From contig NZ_CP095053.1 of the NCBI RefSeq assembly GCF_022921095.1, positions 2,646,501 through 2,710,500 on the forward strand: a stretch of DNA of 64,000 bases, in the 5' to 3' direction. How positions within the stretch are numbered: position 1 is the first letter of the stretch; each line of letters starts with the position of its first letter. Under the pieces are notes generated by a model. The model was not told where the DNA came from and did not search any database. It was given only the letters and a program-made list of their open reading frames with translations. Made by a program: the position numbers and the translations under genes. Source of the DNA: Hymenobacter aerilatus. Its GTDB lineage: Bacteria; Bacteroidota; Bacteroidia; Cytophagales; Hymenobacteraceae. Positions 46,077 to 53,599 of the stretch are shown here, piece after piece.

Positions 46077-47501
46077 CTACTTCTGCGCGTGTCCATCAGC
46101 AGTTCTAGCCTTATTGAATACCGCCTGCAACTCCTCGAAGCTATGCAGGGCATTGGCTGGCAGCCCCTCCCCTTTTGGGCCGAAGACCTTCTGGGCCTCC
46201 TCCTTTTCGATAGTCACTTTCGATTCGTCCAGTTTACCGGAGGCGTCTTCGGCAGCACGTAGGTTCAGGTTCAAGTATTTGGCCATGAACTCGTACATGG
46301 CCTGGCGTTTGGAGGGGCCGTAGTCGTGTTTTTCTTTGGGGAGATGCACGTTTTGCGCCAGCTCGGGCTTGCCGTAGTAGCCGTAGAGGGTGCGTAGGTA
46401 GGGCATGGCGGTTTCGGGGGTTTGGGCGGTCCAGTCGCCGCCGTCGGTGATGGCGAGTAGGGGGCGCGGGGCAGCCATGGCGGCTACTTCGGCGTTGTTG
46501 GTGCCGTCGCCGCAGAGGTGCACCGGCTGGCCGCTTTCGCAGGGGCAGCCGCCGCTATGGTAGGTCGAGAGCATCACCACGGGCACGCTCACTTTAATGC
46601 GGTCGTCCAAGGCCGTGAGTAGCATGGTCTGGCTGCCGCCACCCGACCCGCCGGTGATGGCCACGCGGGTGGGGTCGGTATTTTTCAAAGACAACAGGTA
46701 GTCTAGCGCCCGCTCGCCGTTTAGAGCCTGAATGGTCATGGCGAGGCTGCGGCGGTGGTCTTCACCCTTGAATTGCAGCAGGGATTCGCCCCAGGCAAAC
46801 AAATCGTAGCTGTACACCATGGCACCCATGCGGGCCAGCGTGGCGCAGCGCAACTGCGCATCGGCGCGGTAGCGGCCGTCGCCAAAGTGGCCATCTGGAC
46901 TGATGATAACGGGCACTTTGCCTTTGGCTTTCAGCGGCTTGTAGATGGAACCCGTCATATAGAGACCGGGTAGGGTTTCCAGCGCCACGTTCTCCACGGT
47001 ATAGCCGTCGTACTGGCGCTTGTTGGTGATGATGGGCTTGCTGGTGGGCTTGGCCGGCATGGGCGAAAGGCGTAGCGCTTCCCACATGCAGCTGCGCAGC
47101 TCAGCCTTGCGCTTTTCCCAGCTGGCCACGTCGTGGTAGCGGGTGGCGAGGTAGGCCAGCTGTTCGGCTCCTTCTTCGGGTGTTTTCAGATGATACTGAA
47201 AGGTTTTCAGCTTGTAGGCTTTGTCGCCGGTTGGGGTCACCTGCAAGTCGAGCGGCCCCAGCACGTTCTTCAGCGTCTCGTTCACATCGGGTCGGAAGCG
47301 CCACTCAGCATAGGTCACGTATTTGTCCTTCACCAGTGCCGCATCAGGCCTAATTTTCACCCCGTAGCGCTGCTGAATTTGGTCGAGCACCTGCTGAAGC
47401 GACTCGCGGTATTGGTCGTCGGAGTTCGGCGCAGGCGTTTGGGCTTGAGTCGCGGCGGCTCCTAGGGTGAGAAAGAGGAACGGGATGAGTCTTTTGAGCA
47501 T
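46077..47501 (-). CDS. Exported alpha/beta-hydrolase esterase with an N-terminal STN-like domain
   Basis: A 474-residue secreted protein (signal MLKRLIPFLFLTLGAAATQA). Residues of about 30-100 (VLDQIQQRYGVKIRPDAALV, ETLKNVLGPLDLQVTPTG) look like the secretin/TonB short N-terminal (STN) domain. The rest is an acetylxylan-esterase/dienelactone-hydrolase type alpha/beta hydrolase: ISPDGHFGDGRY, the nucleophile elbow ITGGSGGGSQT, and the late His in LPKEKHDYGPSKR. It likely deacetylates pectic or hemicellulosic sugars. The STN-like segment usually belongs to TonB receptors or secretins, and its presence on an esterase is odd. Confidence 0.78.
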   Translation of the reverse strand: MLKRLIPFLFLTLGAAATQAQTPAPNSDDQYRESLQQVLDQIQQRYGVKIRPDAALVKDKYVTYAEWRFRPDVNETLKNVLGPLDLQVTPTGDKAYKLKTFQYHLKTPEEGAEQLAYLATRYHDVASWEKRKAELRSCMWEALRLSPMPAKPTSKPIITNKRQYDGYTVENVALETLPGLYMTGSIYKPLKAKGKVPVIISPDGHFGDGRYRADAQLRCATLARMGAMVYSYDLFAWGESLLQFKGEDHRRSLAMTIQALNGERALDYLLSLKNTDPTRVAITGGSGGGSQTMLLTALDDRIKVSVPVVMLSTYHSGGCPCESGQPVHLCGDGTNNAEVAAMAAPRPLLAITDGGDWTAQTPETAMPYLRTLYGYYGKPELAQNVHLPKEKHDYGPSKRQAMYEFMAKYLNLNLRAAEDASGKLDESKVTIEKEEAQKVFGPKGEGLPANALHSFEELQAVFNKARTADGHAQK

Positions 47502-47512
47502 GGTTCTGACGG

Positions 47513-47720
47513 GGGCCTCCCCCCTAGCTTGTAGCTTTTAGAGCTAGTTTCTAAGTCTAGCTCCCCTCCTTTTTTCAAGGAGGGGTTGGGGGTGGTTCGG
47601 CTAGGATTAGAAAGGTTAGAGCTAGTATCGTTCTGACAAATTTTACCACCCCCTACCCTCTCCTCGGGGAGAGGGGAGCTAGCTCTAGAACTAGTTTCCC
47701 TCTCCCCGAGGAGAGGGAAA
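47513..47720. repeat. Degenerate cluster of family A arms, CTAG subtype
   Basis: Several CCCCTAG/CTAG-bounded fragments of family A lie in tandem and inverted order here (CTCCCCTCC...GGAGGGG, then CCTCTCCTCGGGGAGAGG and CCCTCTCCCCGAGGAGAGGG). The 208 bases between the BNR lipoprotein and the esterase gene are almost entirely repeat. Confidence 0.75.
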
Positions 47721-47721
47721 A

Positions 47722-48873
47722 CTAGTCCTGCGTAATCTCCGCCGTTTCTGTGGGTGCCTGATACCCCGGAATCGTCGGCCACTGGCCGTTTTCAATCTTC
47801 ACCAGCTTCAGCTTTTTCGGGTCGATAATGGTGTGTTTGATGGCTTTCCGGCGCCAGGTGTACACCACGTGCACCAGCCCATCTTTGGTCTGAATGACGG
47901 AGGGGTAGGAATACTGGCTGATGGGCGAGTCTTCGATGATGGCCCCGGCGTACCAGGTTTTGCCGTCGTTCGATACCGACACGTTCAGCGGGGTGCGCGG
48001 GCCTTTGGCTTTGTCGCCGGGGGGTAGCACGTGGTTGTACACCAGCAACTGCCGACCATCTTTCAGCGTCACGGCGTCGGTACCGGAGTTGTTGCCGGGC
48101 AGCGAGGTTTTGGCCAGCGGCGTCCACGTTTTGCCATTATCTGACGACCACGATTCCAGGATGGCCCGGTCGCGGCTGCGGCACAGCAGCTGGAGCTTGC
48201 CGCCCTTGTGCTTGAGAATGCTCGGCTGAATGGCGCCCTGCGTCTGGCCGTTGTCGATGGGACCAATCATGCTCCACGTTTTGCCGTTGTCTTTTGAGGC
48301 TTCGAGGTGCACACGCCAACCGCCACTACCCTCGGTGCTGGTCGGCGACAGCAACGTGCCATCGGAGAGCAGTACCGGCTTGTTCTTCACCGGCCCAATG
48401 TAGCCCTCTGGCAGTGCCTTGGCCTCCGACCACGTCAGGCCGTTGTCTTTAGACGTACGCATCCAACCCTTCCATTCCGAAGGTTTCGGGCCGATTTTGT
48501 AGAACAGCAGCAGCTCGCCGCCGGGCACCTGATAGAGCACAGGGTTCCAGGTAGGGTAGCGCAGGGATTCGCTCTGCACGCCGTTGGCTACTTCCACCGG
48601 CGCGGTCCAACGTCCGTTTTCCTGCCTGCTCACCCAGATGCCCACATCGGGGTTGCGCTCCTTGGTACCCCCAAACCACGAGGCCACCAACCCTTTCGGC
48701 GTCTCGACAATGGTAGCGGCGTGGCTTTCCGGGAAAGGCGCTTTCTCAAAGATGAACTCGTCTTTAAGGATGCCCGCCTTCCAGGGAGCTGCCTGGCTCT
48801 GCGGCTGCTTTTGGGCTACCGAGCAGCTAGCGGTGAGGGTAGAAAGGAAGAGTATGGAAAGGGTGTGTTTCAT
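47722..48873 (-). CDS. BNR/Asp-box sialidase-like lipoprotein
   Basis: A 383-residue protein with a lipoprotein signal (LFLSTLTASCSVA). Asp-box repeats SxDxGxTW are visible four times (TSKDNGLTW, ASKDNGKTW, SSDNGKTW, SNDGKTW), together with ESHAATIVETPKGLVASWFGGT, which corresponds to the first blade of a six-bladed sialidase propeller. Proteins annotated this way in Bacteroidota include GH33-type enzymes that can act on KDO/DHA-like acids as well as propellers with other activities. In an RG-II-like locus a KDO or DHA hydrolase is an attractive guess, not a demonstration. Confidence 0.75.
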   Translation of the reverse strand: MKHTLSILFLSTLTASCSVAQKQPQSQAAPWKAGILKDEFIFEKAPFPESHAATIVETPKGLVASWFGGTKERNPDVGIWVSRQENGRWTAPVEVANGVQSESLRYPTWNPVLYQVPGGELLLFYKIGPKPSEWKGWMRTSKDNGLTWSEAKALPEGYIGPVKNKPVLLSDGTLLSPTSTEGSGGWRVHLEASKDNGKTWSMIGPIDNGQTQGAIQPSILKHKGGKLQLLCRSRDRAILESWSSDNGKTWTPLAKTSLPGNNSGTDAVTLKDGRQLLVYNHVLPPGDKAKGPRTPLNVSVSNDGKTWYAGAIIEDSPISQYSYPSVIQTKDGLVHVVYTWRRKAIKHTIIDPKKLKLVKIENGQWPTIPGYQAPTETAEITQD

Positions 48874-48922
48874 CTTGGCTGATTGTACTTCAATGTTCTA
48901 TGCTGGTCGTTCTGGCGGGGCG

Positions 48923-49045
48923 CCTCACCCCCCGGCCCACTCTCCGAAAAATAGAGATGGGGAACCGGACGATTGGGAGACGTAAGCTTCCTTTGCGCCG
49001 CCGTGGCTCCCCTCTCCCTTTTGGAGAGGATGCCGGGGGGTGAGG
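48923..49045. repeat. Family A hairpin repeat, inverted pair with short spacer
   Basis: The left arm begins CCTCACCCCCCGGCCCACTC; the right arm begins GGCTCCCCTCTCC at 49005. The spacer ends TGCGCCGCCGT as in other copies. It separates the GH78 and BNR genes. Confidence 0.85.
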
Positions 49046-49091
49046 CGCACATCCTTCGGTTACCGCACCACAAACGCATACTCTCCCGAGC

Positions 49092-51815
49092 CTACCTCAA
49101 ACACAGCCCTACCCCCTCCTGCCGCACGAACTTCACGCCGGGTGCGCTGGCAGCTTTTTTGCCGCTTTCCTGCACCTTCTTGGCATCATTGGTAGGGATG
49201 TAGACCAGCGCCTTCGTATTGCCGGGCACGGTGATGTTCCAGGTGAAGCGCTTGCCGTCCTGTTTCCAACTGCTCTTGACGAGGCCGCGCACCGAGCGGT
49301 ACGACGCCTGCACCAATGTAAGGCCGTTGGTTGGGGTAGGCTTCATTTCAAGTTGCGCGAAGCCCGGCGTGGTGGCTTTGATGCCGGCCAGGTCCTCATA
49401 GCACCAGATGAGCAAGTCGCCGAGCAGCATCACGTGGTTTTGGGAGTTCATGGCAGGGTCAGCGGTGTTGCCGTTCCACAGCTCCCAAATGGTGGTGGCA
49501 CCGTTGGCGGCCATGTAGCCCCAGCTCGGGTAGTCGCGGTTGGTAGCGAGGCGGTAGGCCACATCGGGGCGACCGTGGGCCGTGAGGCCGCGCATGAGGT
49601 GCTGCGTGCCAATCACGCCGGTGCTGATGTGGCCGGTGTTCTCGACCATGATTTTATCGACAATGTTCTGGAACACCCGCCCTTCGTCTTCTTTCGGCAC
49701 CATGCCGTAGGCCAGCGGCAGCAGGTTGGCCGTCACGGTGTTGTTGCTGTACTGGCAGTTGTCTTTGTTCAGGAATTTCTGGTTGAAGGCCGTTTTCAAA
49801 TCGGCGGCCAGCTGGGCAACCTCCTTTTTATCTTCGGGCTTATCGAGCACCTCGGCGAAGCCTTGCATCAGCCCCAGCAGGTGGTAATAGGTGCTGCTGG
49901 CAATGAGCACGCCGTCGGTGTTGCGGGCGGGGTCTTTCGAGTGAATCATCTCTTTCGACTCCGGCGGCACGCACCAGTCGCCGTACTTGTCTTTGGTGAT
50001 GAGACCGTTAGCGGAGTAGTTCTGACGCATGTAGGTCAGCCAGCGCTTCATCGAGTCGTAGTGGCGGGCCAGGGCCTGCCGGTCGCCGTATTGGCGGTAG
50101 AGCATGTCGGCCACCGTGAGGTAGGTACCGGGCCAAGTCACGTTGTCGCCGTAGTAGCGCCAGAACGCGGGGGCCACGTCGGGGATGCTACCGTCGGCTT
50201 TCTGGGCCTGTTCGATGTCGTTCAGCCACTTAGCATACAGACGCGAGTTGTCGAACACGAAACTCTCGCCGTAGGCCCCGGTAGTCCGGTCGCCGAGCCA
50301 GGGCTGCCGCTCGTTGCGTTGCGGGCAATCCACGGGCATGCCCTTGTAATTGCTCCGAATGCCCCAATAGGCATTCTTATAGATCTGGTTGAGGGTAGGG
50401 TTCGACGTCGAAAACTCCCCGGTCGTGGCCATGTTGTCGTACACCACGCGGCCGTCGAAATCGGCCAGGGTAGGCGTGCCGGGGTAGCCGTCGATTTCGG
50501 CGTAGCGGAAGCCGTGGTACACGAAGGTCGGCTCCCAGGTTTCGGGGGCGCCGCCGCGCAGCGTGTAGGTGTCGGTCACGCGGGCGTCGCGCAGGTTGGC
50601 CACGTACAGCTCGCCGCTGGGTTGCAGGGTTTCGGCGAAGCGTAGCGTCACCTTGTCGCCGCGCTTGCCGCTCACCCGCATCCGCAACCAACCGGCCATG
50701 TTCTGGCCCATGTCGAGGATGTACTTGCCGGAGGGTAGGCGCTTGATGGACGCGGGTTTCAGCGTTTCCATCACCTTCATGTTCTCGTTCATCTGCGCCT
50801 CGAAGGTGCCACCGGGCTCTTGCACCAACTCGGCCTTCAGCCAGTTTTTAGCGTCGAAGCCAGCGGTGGCCCAGCCGGACATTTCCTTGGTGGCGTCGTA
50901 TTCTTCGCCGTCGTACTCGTTGTTGGTGCGGATGGGGCCGTCGGCGGTGCCCTGCCAGGTGTCGTCGGTTTTGATGATGTCGCGCGAGCCGTCGGCGTAG
51001 GTTACTTCCACCTGCATCAGCAGCTTGGGGTAACCGAACGTCTTGATTTTGTAGGGCTTGTAATGCTGGCGCATGGCGTAGAAGCGGCCGTTCCCGAGGG
51101 CCACGCCCACGGCGTTGGGTCCACTTTTCAGCAGTGGGGTCACGTCGAAGGTGTTGTACTTCACGCCCTGGGTGTAGTCGGTGGGGCCGGGGGCCAGCAC
51201 CTGCTCCCCTACCCGCTGCCCGTTCAGGTACAGCTCGTACAGCCCCAGCCCGATGATGTAGGCCGTGGCTTGCTTAATGGGCTTGTCGGCCTTGAAGGTT
51301 TTGCGGAAGTAGCGGGCCGAGAGGCGGGCGTGGCTGGTTTCGTCGTCGCCGGGGAAGGCGCGGTCGAAGCCGATCCAGCGGCCTTTCCAGTCAAGGTAGT
51401 TGAGCAGGCCCATGCTCCAGTGGGCGGCGGGGCTCCAGGCGGTTTCGCCCTGGGTGGTCCAGGTGCGCACCTTCCAGTAGCAGCGGGTGCGGCCGGGCAG
51501 CGGCACCCCCGCATACCGCACGTGCACCGACTGCCCCGAACTGATTTTGCCGGAGTTCCACAGGTCGCCCTCGTCGGCAGCCAGCTTCTCGGGCGTGGAG
51601 GCCACCAGCACCTGGTAGGCGGTTTGCTCCAGGCCGCGCTCGGGGCTGCTCAGCTCCCAGCTCAGGCGCGGCGCGGTGGCGTCGATGCCTTCTGGGTTGG
51701 TGAGTAGCTCGCAGCGGAGGCGCTCCAGCTGCACGGCGGCGGGCTTGGGTGCCTCGCGGAACGCTGTGAGCAGCAGAGCAGTAAGAAGAGAATATAGTAG
51801 AATGCGGGTGTTCAT
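49092..51815 (-). CDS. Alpha-L-rhamnosidase, GH78
   Basis: An exported protein of 907 residues (signal MNTRILLYSLLTALLLTAF). Fn3-like domain, N-terminal rhamnosidase domain (YELYLNGQRVGEQVLAPGPTDY), DMGQNMAGWLRM, then the barrel with MPVDCPQRNERQPWLGDRT (Asp and the general acid Glu), YGDWCVPPESKE, and WGYMAANGATTIWELW (late catalytic Glu). It is the third GH78 of the window and the most typical one. It would cleave alpha-L-rhamnose from rhamnogalacturonan-derived oligosaccharides in the periplasm. Confidence 0.92.
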   Translation of the reverse strand: MNTRILLYSLLTALLLTAFREAPKPAAVQLERLRCELLTNPEGIDATAPRLSWELSSPERGLEQTAYQVLVASTPEKLAADEGDLWNSGKISSGQSVHVRYAGVPLPGRTRCYWKVRTWTTQGETAWSPAAHWSMGLLNYLDWKGRWIGFDRAFPGDDETSHARLSARYFRKTFKADKPIKQATAYIIGLGLYELYLNGQRVGEQVLAPGPTDYTQGVKYNTFDVTPLLKSGPNAVGVALGNGRFYAMRQHYKPYKIKTFGYPKLLMQVEVTYADGSRDIIKTDDTWQGTADGPIRTNNEYDGEEYDATKEMSGWATAGFDAKNWLKAELVQEPGGTFEAQMNENMKVMETLKPASIKRLPSGKYILDMGQNMAGWLRMRVSGKRGDKVTLRFAETLQPSGELYVANLRDARVTDTYTLRGGAPETWEPTFVYHGFRYAEIDGYPGTPTLADFDGRVVYDNMATTGEFSTSNPTLNQIYKNAYWGIRSNYKGMPVDCPQRNERQPWLGDRTTGAYGESFVFDNSRLYAKWLNDIEQAQKADGSIPDVAPAFWRYYGDNVTWPGTYLTVADMLYRQYGDRQALARHYDSMKRWLTYMRQNYSANGLITKDKYGDWCVPPESKEMIHSKDPARNTDGVLIASSTYYHLLGLMQGFAEVLDKPEDKKEVAQLAADLKTAFNQKFLNKDNCQYSNNTVTANLLPLAYGMVPKEDEGRVFQNIVDKIMVENTGHISTGVIGTQHLMRGLTAHGRPDVAYRLATNRDYPSWGYMAANGATTIWELWNGNTADPAMNSQNHVMLLGDLLIWCYEDLAGIKATTPGFAQLEMKPTPTNGLTLVQASYRSVRGLVKSSWKQDGKRFTWNITVPGNTKALVYIPTNDAKKVQESGKKAASAPGVKFVRQEGVGLCLR

Positions 51816-51826
51816 AGTGGACGGGA

Positions 51827-51867
51827 CCTCACCCCCCGGCCCCCTCTCCTCGGGGAGAGGGGGAGCC
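51827..51867. repeat. Family A hairpin repeat, single arm
   Basis: CCTCACCCCCCGGCCCCCTC...GAGAGGGGGAGCC immediately upstream of the GH78 start, without an inverted partner. Confidence 0.85.
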
Positions 51868-52024
51868 TACCGATTGGCAGGTCTGGGCCGTGGGGCTGTG
51901 CTGGGCACTTTTGGCGTCCACTAGTTCAGCATTTTTTGCCCTCCATCATTCTAGGATCTTAGCATAATGCTTTAGGATTTGGACATGAGTAAACTCGATG
52001 CACAAACCACTTATTTGTCGGTGC

Positions 52025-52648
52025 CTAAGGATGATATTTGCTTAAGTTGACTTTCGTCTCTCCTGTAGTGTAAATAAGAGTCAGGGTATTCTGGTTAACA
52101 ATGATATCACTAAATTGATATTCTGGTATCAGGCCTTTTAATTCTCCATTAAGTCGTATAGTATATTTCCTACCTGTATCAATATAATATATAATTAATG
52201 TGTTAGGGGAATATAAATACAAGACAAAGTCATAAAAATTATGGCTAGAATGATCATAAATCAACTCACCAAATTCTCTCAATTTTATACCTGTTGTTTT
52301 ATCAATTAAAACAAAATTACATGGACCGTTTGCAGGACAACCACTTCTGAAAAGCAATGTGTTTTTATATTCTTTAGATAACTGGTATCCGAGTCGATAA
52401 GTATAACCTGATAAATCTACTGGAACCTCATTAAGTACTCTTTTCCTACCCTTGGCACTTTCAAGCGTAAGCCAAACTCTGTTGCAATTAAATTGCCAGT
52501 ACAACTTGCTGCCATTCTTAAGAAAAGTGGTTTTACAATCAGTTGTATACTCCTTCATCTTGGGTTCGGACTTACAATCACACTCCTTTTTTTGCCCAAA
52601 AGATGGATTCGCAATCAAAATAAGTACTGCACTAATAATTGCTTTCAT
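52025..52648 (-). CDS. Hypothetical secreted cysteine-containing protein
   Basis: A 207-residue protein with a signal peptide (MKAIISAVLILIANPSFG) followed by a KKECDCKSEPKM segment and several further cysteines. I do not recognise a family. The gene and its surroundings (about 51.9-53.5 kb) are visibly AT-rich compared with the flanking glycosidase genes, including A/T-rich codons (Ile, Lys, Asn, Tyr are frequent), which suggests a recent arrival. It has no repeat family A copy at its 5' side but a strong hairpin (52666-52719). Confidence 0.65.
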   Translation of the reverse strand: MKAIISAVLILIANPSFGQKKECDCKSEPKMKEYTTDCKTTFLKNGSKLYWQFNCNRVWLTLESAKGRKRVLNEVPVDLSGYTYRLGYQLSKEYKNTLLFRSGCPANGPCNFVLIDKTTGIKLREFGELIYDHSSHNFYDFVLYLYSPNTLIIYYIDTGRKYTIRLNGELKGLIPEYQFSDIIVNQNTLTLIYTTGETKVNLSKYHP

Positions 52649-52665
52649 ATTTATACTAAAAAATC

Positions 52666-52719
52666 AATTGCATCACGCAACAAAAATATTCGATAATATT
52701 TTTGTTGCGTGATGCAATT
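52666..52719. terminator. Perfect 25-bp AT-rich hairpin
   Basis: Arms 52666-52690 and 52695-52719 are exact reverse complements with a CGAT loop. It lies just upstream of the secreted hypothetical gene and downstream of the nucleotidyltransferase gene, both read leftward, so it could terminate the latter. Confidence 0.55.
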
Positions 52720-52818
52720 TAAATAAATATACATATCTGTAGTGACAAACGTCTTTACTACATTTTAGACATATGTTAACGCGACCTGAAGGGCATATTT
52801 TTATACAGCAATCTGTAG

Positions 52819-53322
52819 CTATTTATCATTTATTCGTTTCGCTCTCAACTGTTCAACATCAGTTATATCCTTCGCTCTAGCATTGACCTCTTTATCAGCT
52901 ATTAAATCATTAAAGCTGATGAACGGAATATCTATTTCGGCTACCGTAACAACTTCCCGGCTTCCAAAAGACACACCAAATTTCAGCGGTGCTTTTAGTT
53001 CAGGCAGTAGGTCAAGCGTGAATTGTTCGAAATCGTATTTGAAGAATGACTTTCTGGGATTAGGAGTCTGCTCATCTTTATATTCCGTAACGTTTTGCCC
53101 GAGTTCTTCCAGTACCTTCAGGAGCTTGAAGTAGTTACCGTAGGTCGGATTATACCAAATATCTAAATCGGGTTTGTCCGCAACTGCGCCGGCTGCATTT
53201 ATAGATAGCCTATAGTAGCCGTGCAAGGCAACCGCTGTACCGCCAACAATCAGGTACTCAATATCCTGTTTATTGAGGACGCCGCAAACAGTCAGGATGC
53301 TACCTACCAGATTATCGTCCAT
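52819..53322 (-). CDS. Putative nucleotidyltransferase (MNT/AbiEii-like)
   Basis: A 167-residue protein. EYLIVGGTAVALHGYYR followed by DKPDLDIWYNPT gives the GG...DxD pattern of the polymerase-beta nucleotidyltransferase fold; a later acidic residue (FTLDLLP) could be the third metal ligand. Such proteins are frequent toxins or antitoxins of two-gene modules. The start overlaps the end of a 57-codon gene by 11 bases, and a 17-bp palindrome sits at the start of the pair. The toxin role is an inference. The region is AT-richer than the surrounding locus. Confidence 0.75.
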   Translation of the reverse strand: MDDNLVGSILTVCGVLNKQDIEYLIVGGTAVALHGYYRLSINAAGAVADKPDLDIWYNPTYGNYFKLLKVLEELGQNVTEYKDEQTPNPRKSFFKYDFEQFTLDLLPELKAPLKFGVSFGSREVVTVAEIDIPFISFNDLIADKEVNARAKDITDVEQLRAKRINDK

Positions 53323-53485
53323 TGGAAGATTTCACCTTTCTCTTAGCAGCTAATTCGCGCTGTAAAAGCTTCATAAACTCTTTAAATTCAGCGTGTGCTT
53401 TGTCACGTTCTGACGAGGTTACGTTGGTCGGTTGACTGGCTGACTTCAGCGCTTCGAAGGTGGTATATCGTGTTAGCTTGGCCAT
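53312..53485 (-). CDS. Small protein upstream of the nucleotidyltransferase (possible antitoxin partner)
   Basis: A 57-residue frame from ATG at 53485-53483 to TAA at 53314-53312, beginning MAKLTRYTTFEALKSAS and ending in a charged helical stretch (LLQRELAAKRKVKSSNGR). It has no recognised family. Overlap with the following nucleotidyltransferase start and a palindrome at its own start support it as a real gene. The size and arrangement fit the small partner of a toxin-antitoxin-like pair. Confidence 0.65.
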   Translation of the reverse strand: MAKLTRYTTFEALKSASQPTNVTSSERDKAHAEFKEFMKLLQRELAAKRKVKSSNGR

Positions 53486-53530
53486 ATCTTTAGCGTTAGT
53501 ACTGTTAACAAGCTACTAACGCTAAAGATA
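53485..53530. promoter_or_regulatory. 17-bp palindrome at the start of the nucleotidyltransferase pair (candidate operator)
   Basis: TATCTTTAGCGTTAGTA (53485-53501) and its exact reverse complement (53514-53530) are separated by 12 bases. The inner end touches the start codon of the 57-codon gene, the position expected for an autoregulatory operator or a 5' hairpin. Confidence 0.6.
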
Positions 53531-53586
53531 ACAACGAAGCGGTAGAGATGCTTCGACTGCGGCTGCGCCTTCGCTCAGCATGACGG
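53531..53586. repeat. Family C half-element
   Basis: GAAGCGGTAGAGATGCTTCG followed by CGCTCAGCATGACGG is a shortened copy of the REP-like family, placed between the GH2 gene end and the nucleotidyltransferase pair. Confidence 0.65.
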
Positions 53587-53599
53587 TCTACCTACTGCC

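Noticed and set aside
45954..49045. CRISPR-like repeat array
   Set aside because: Arms are inverted, irregularly spaced and divided by genes; there are no uniform spacers and no cas genes.
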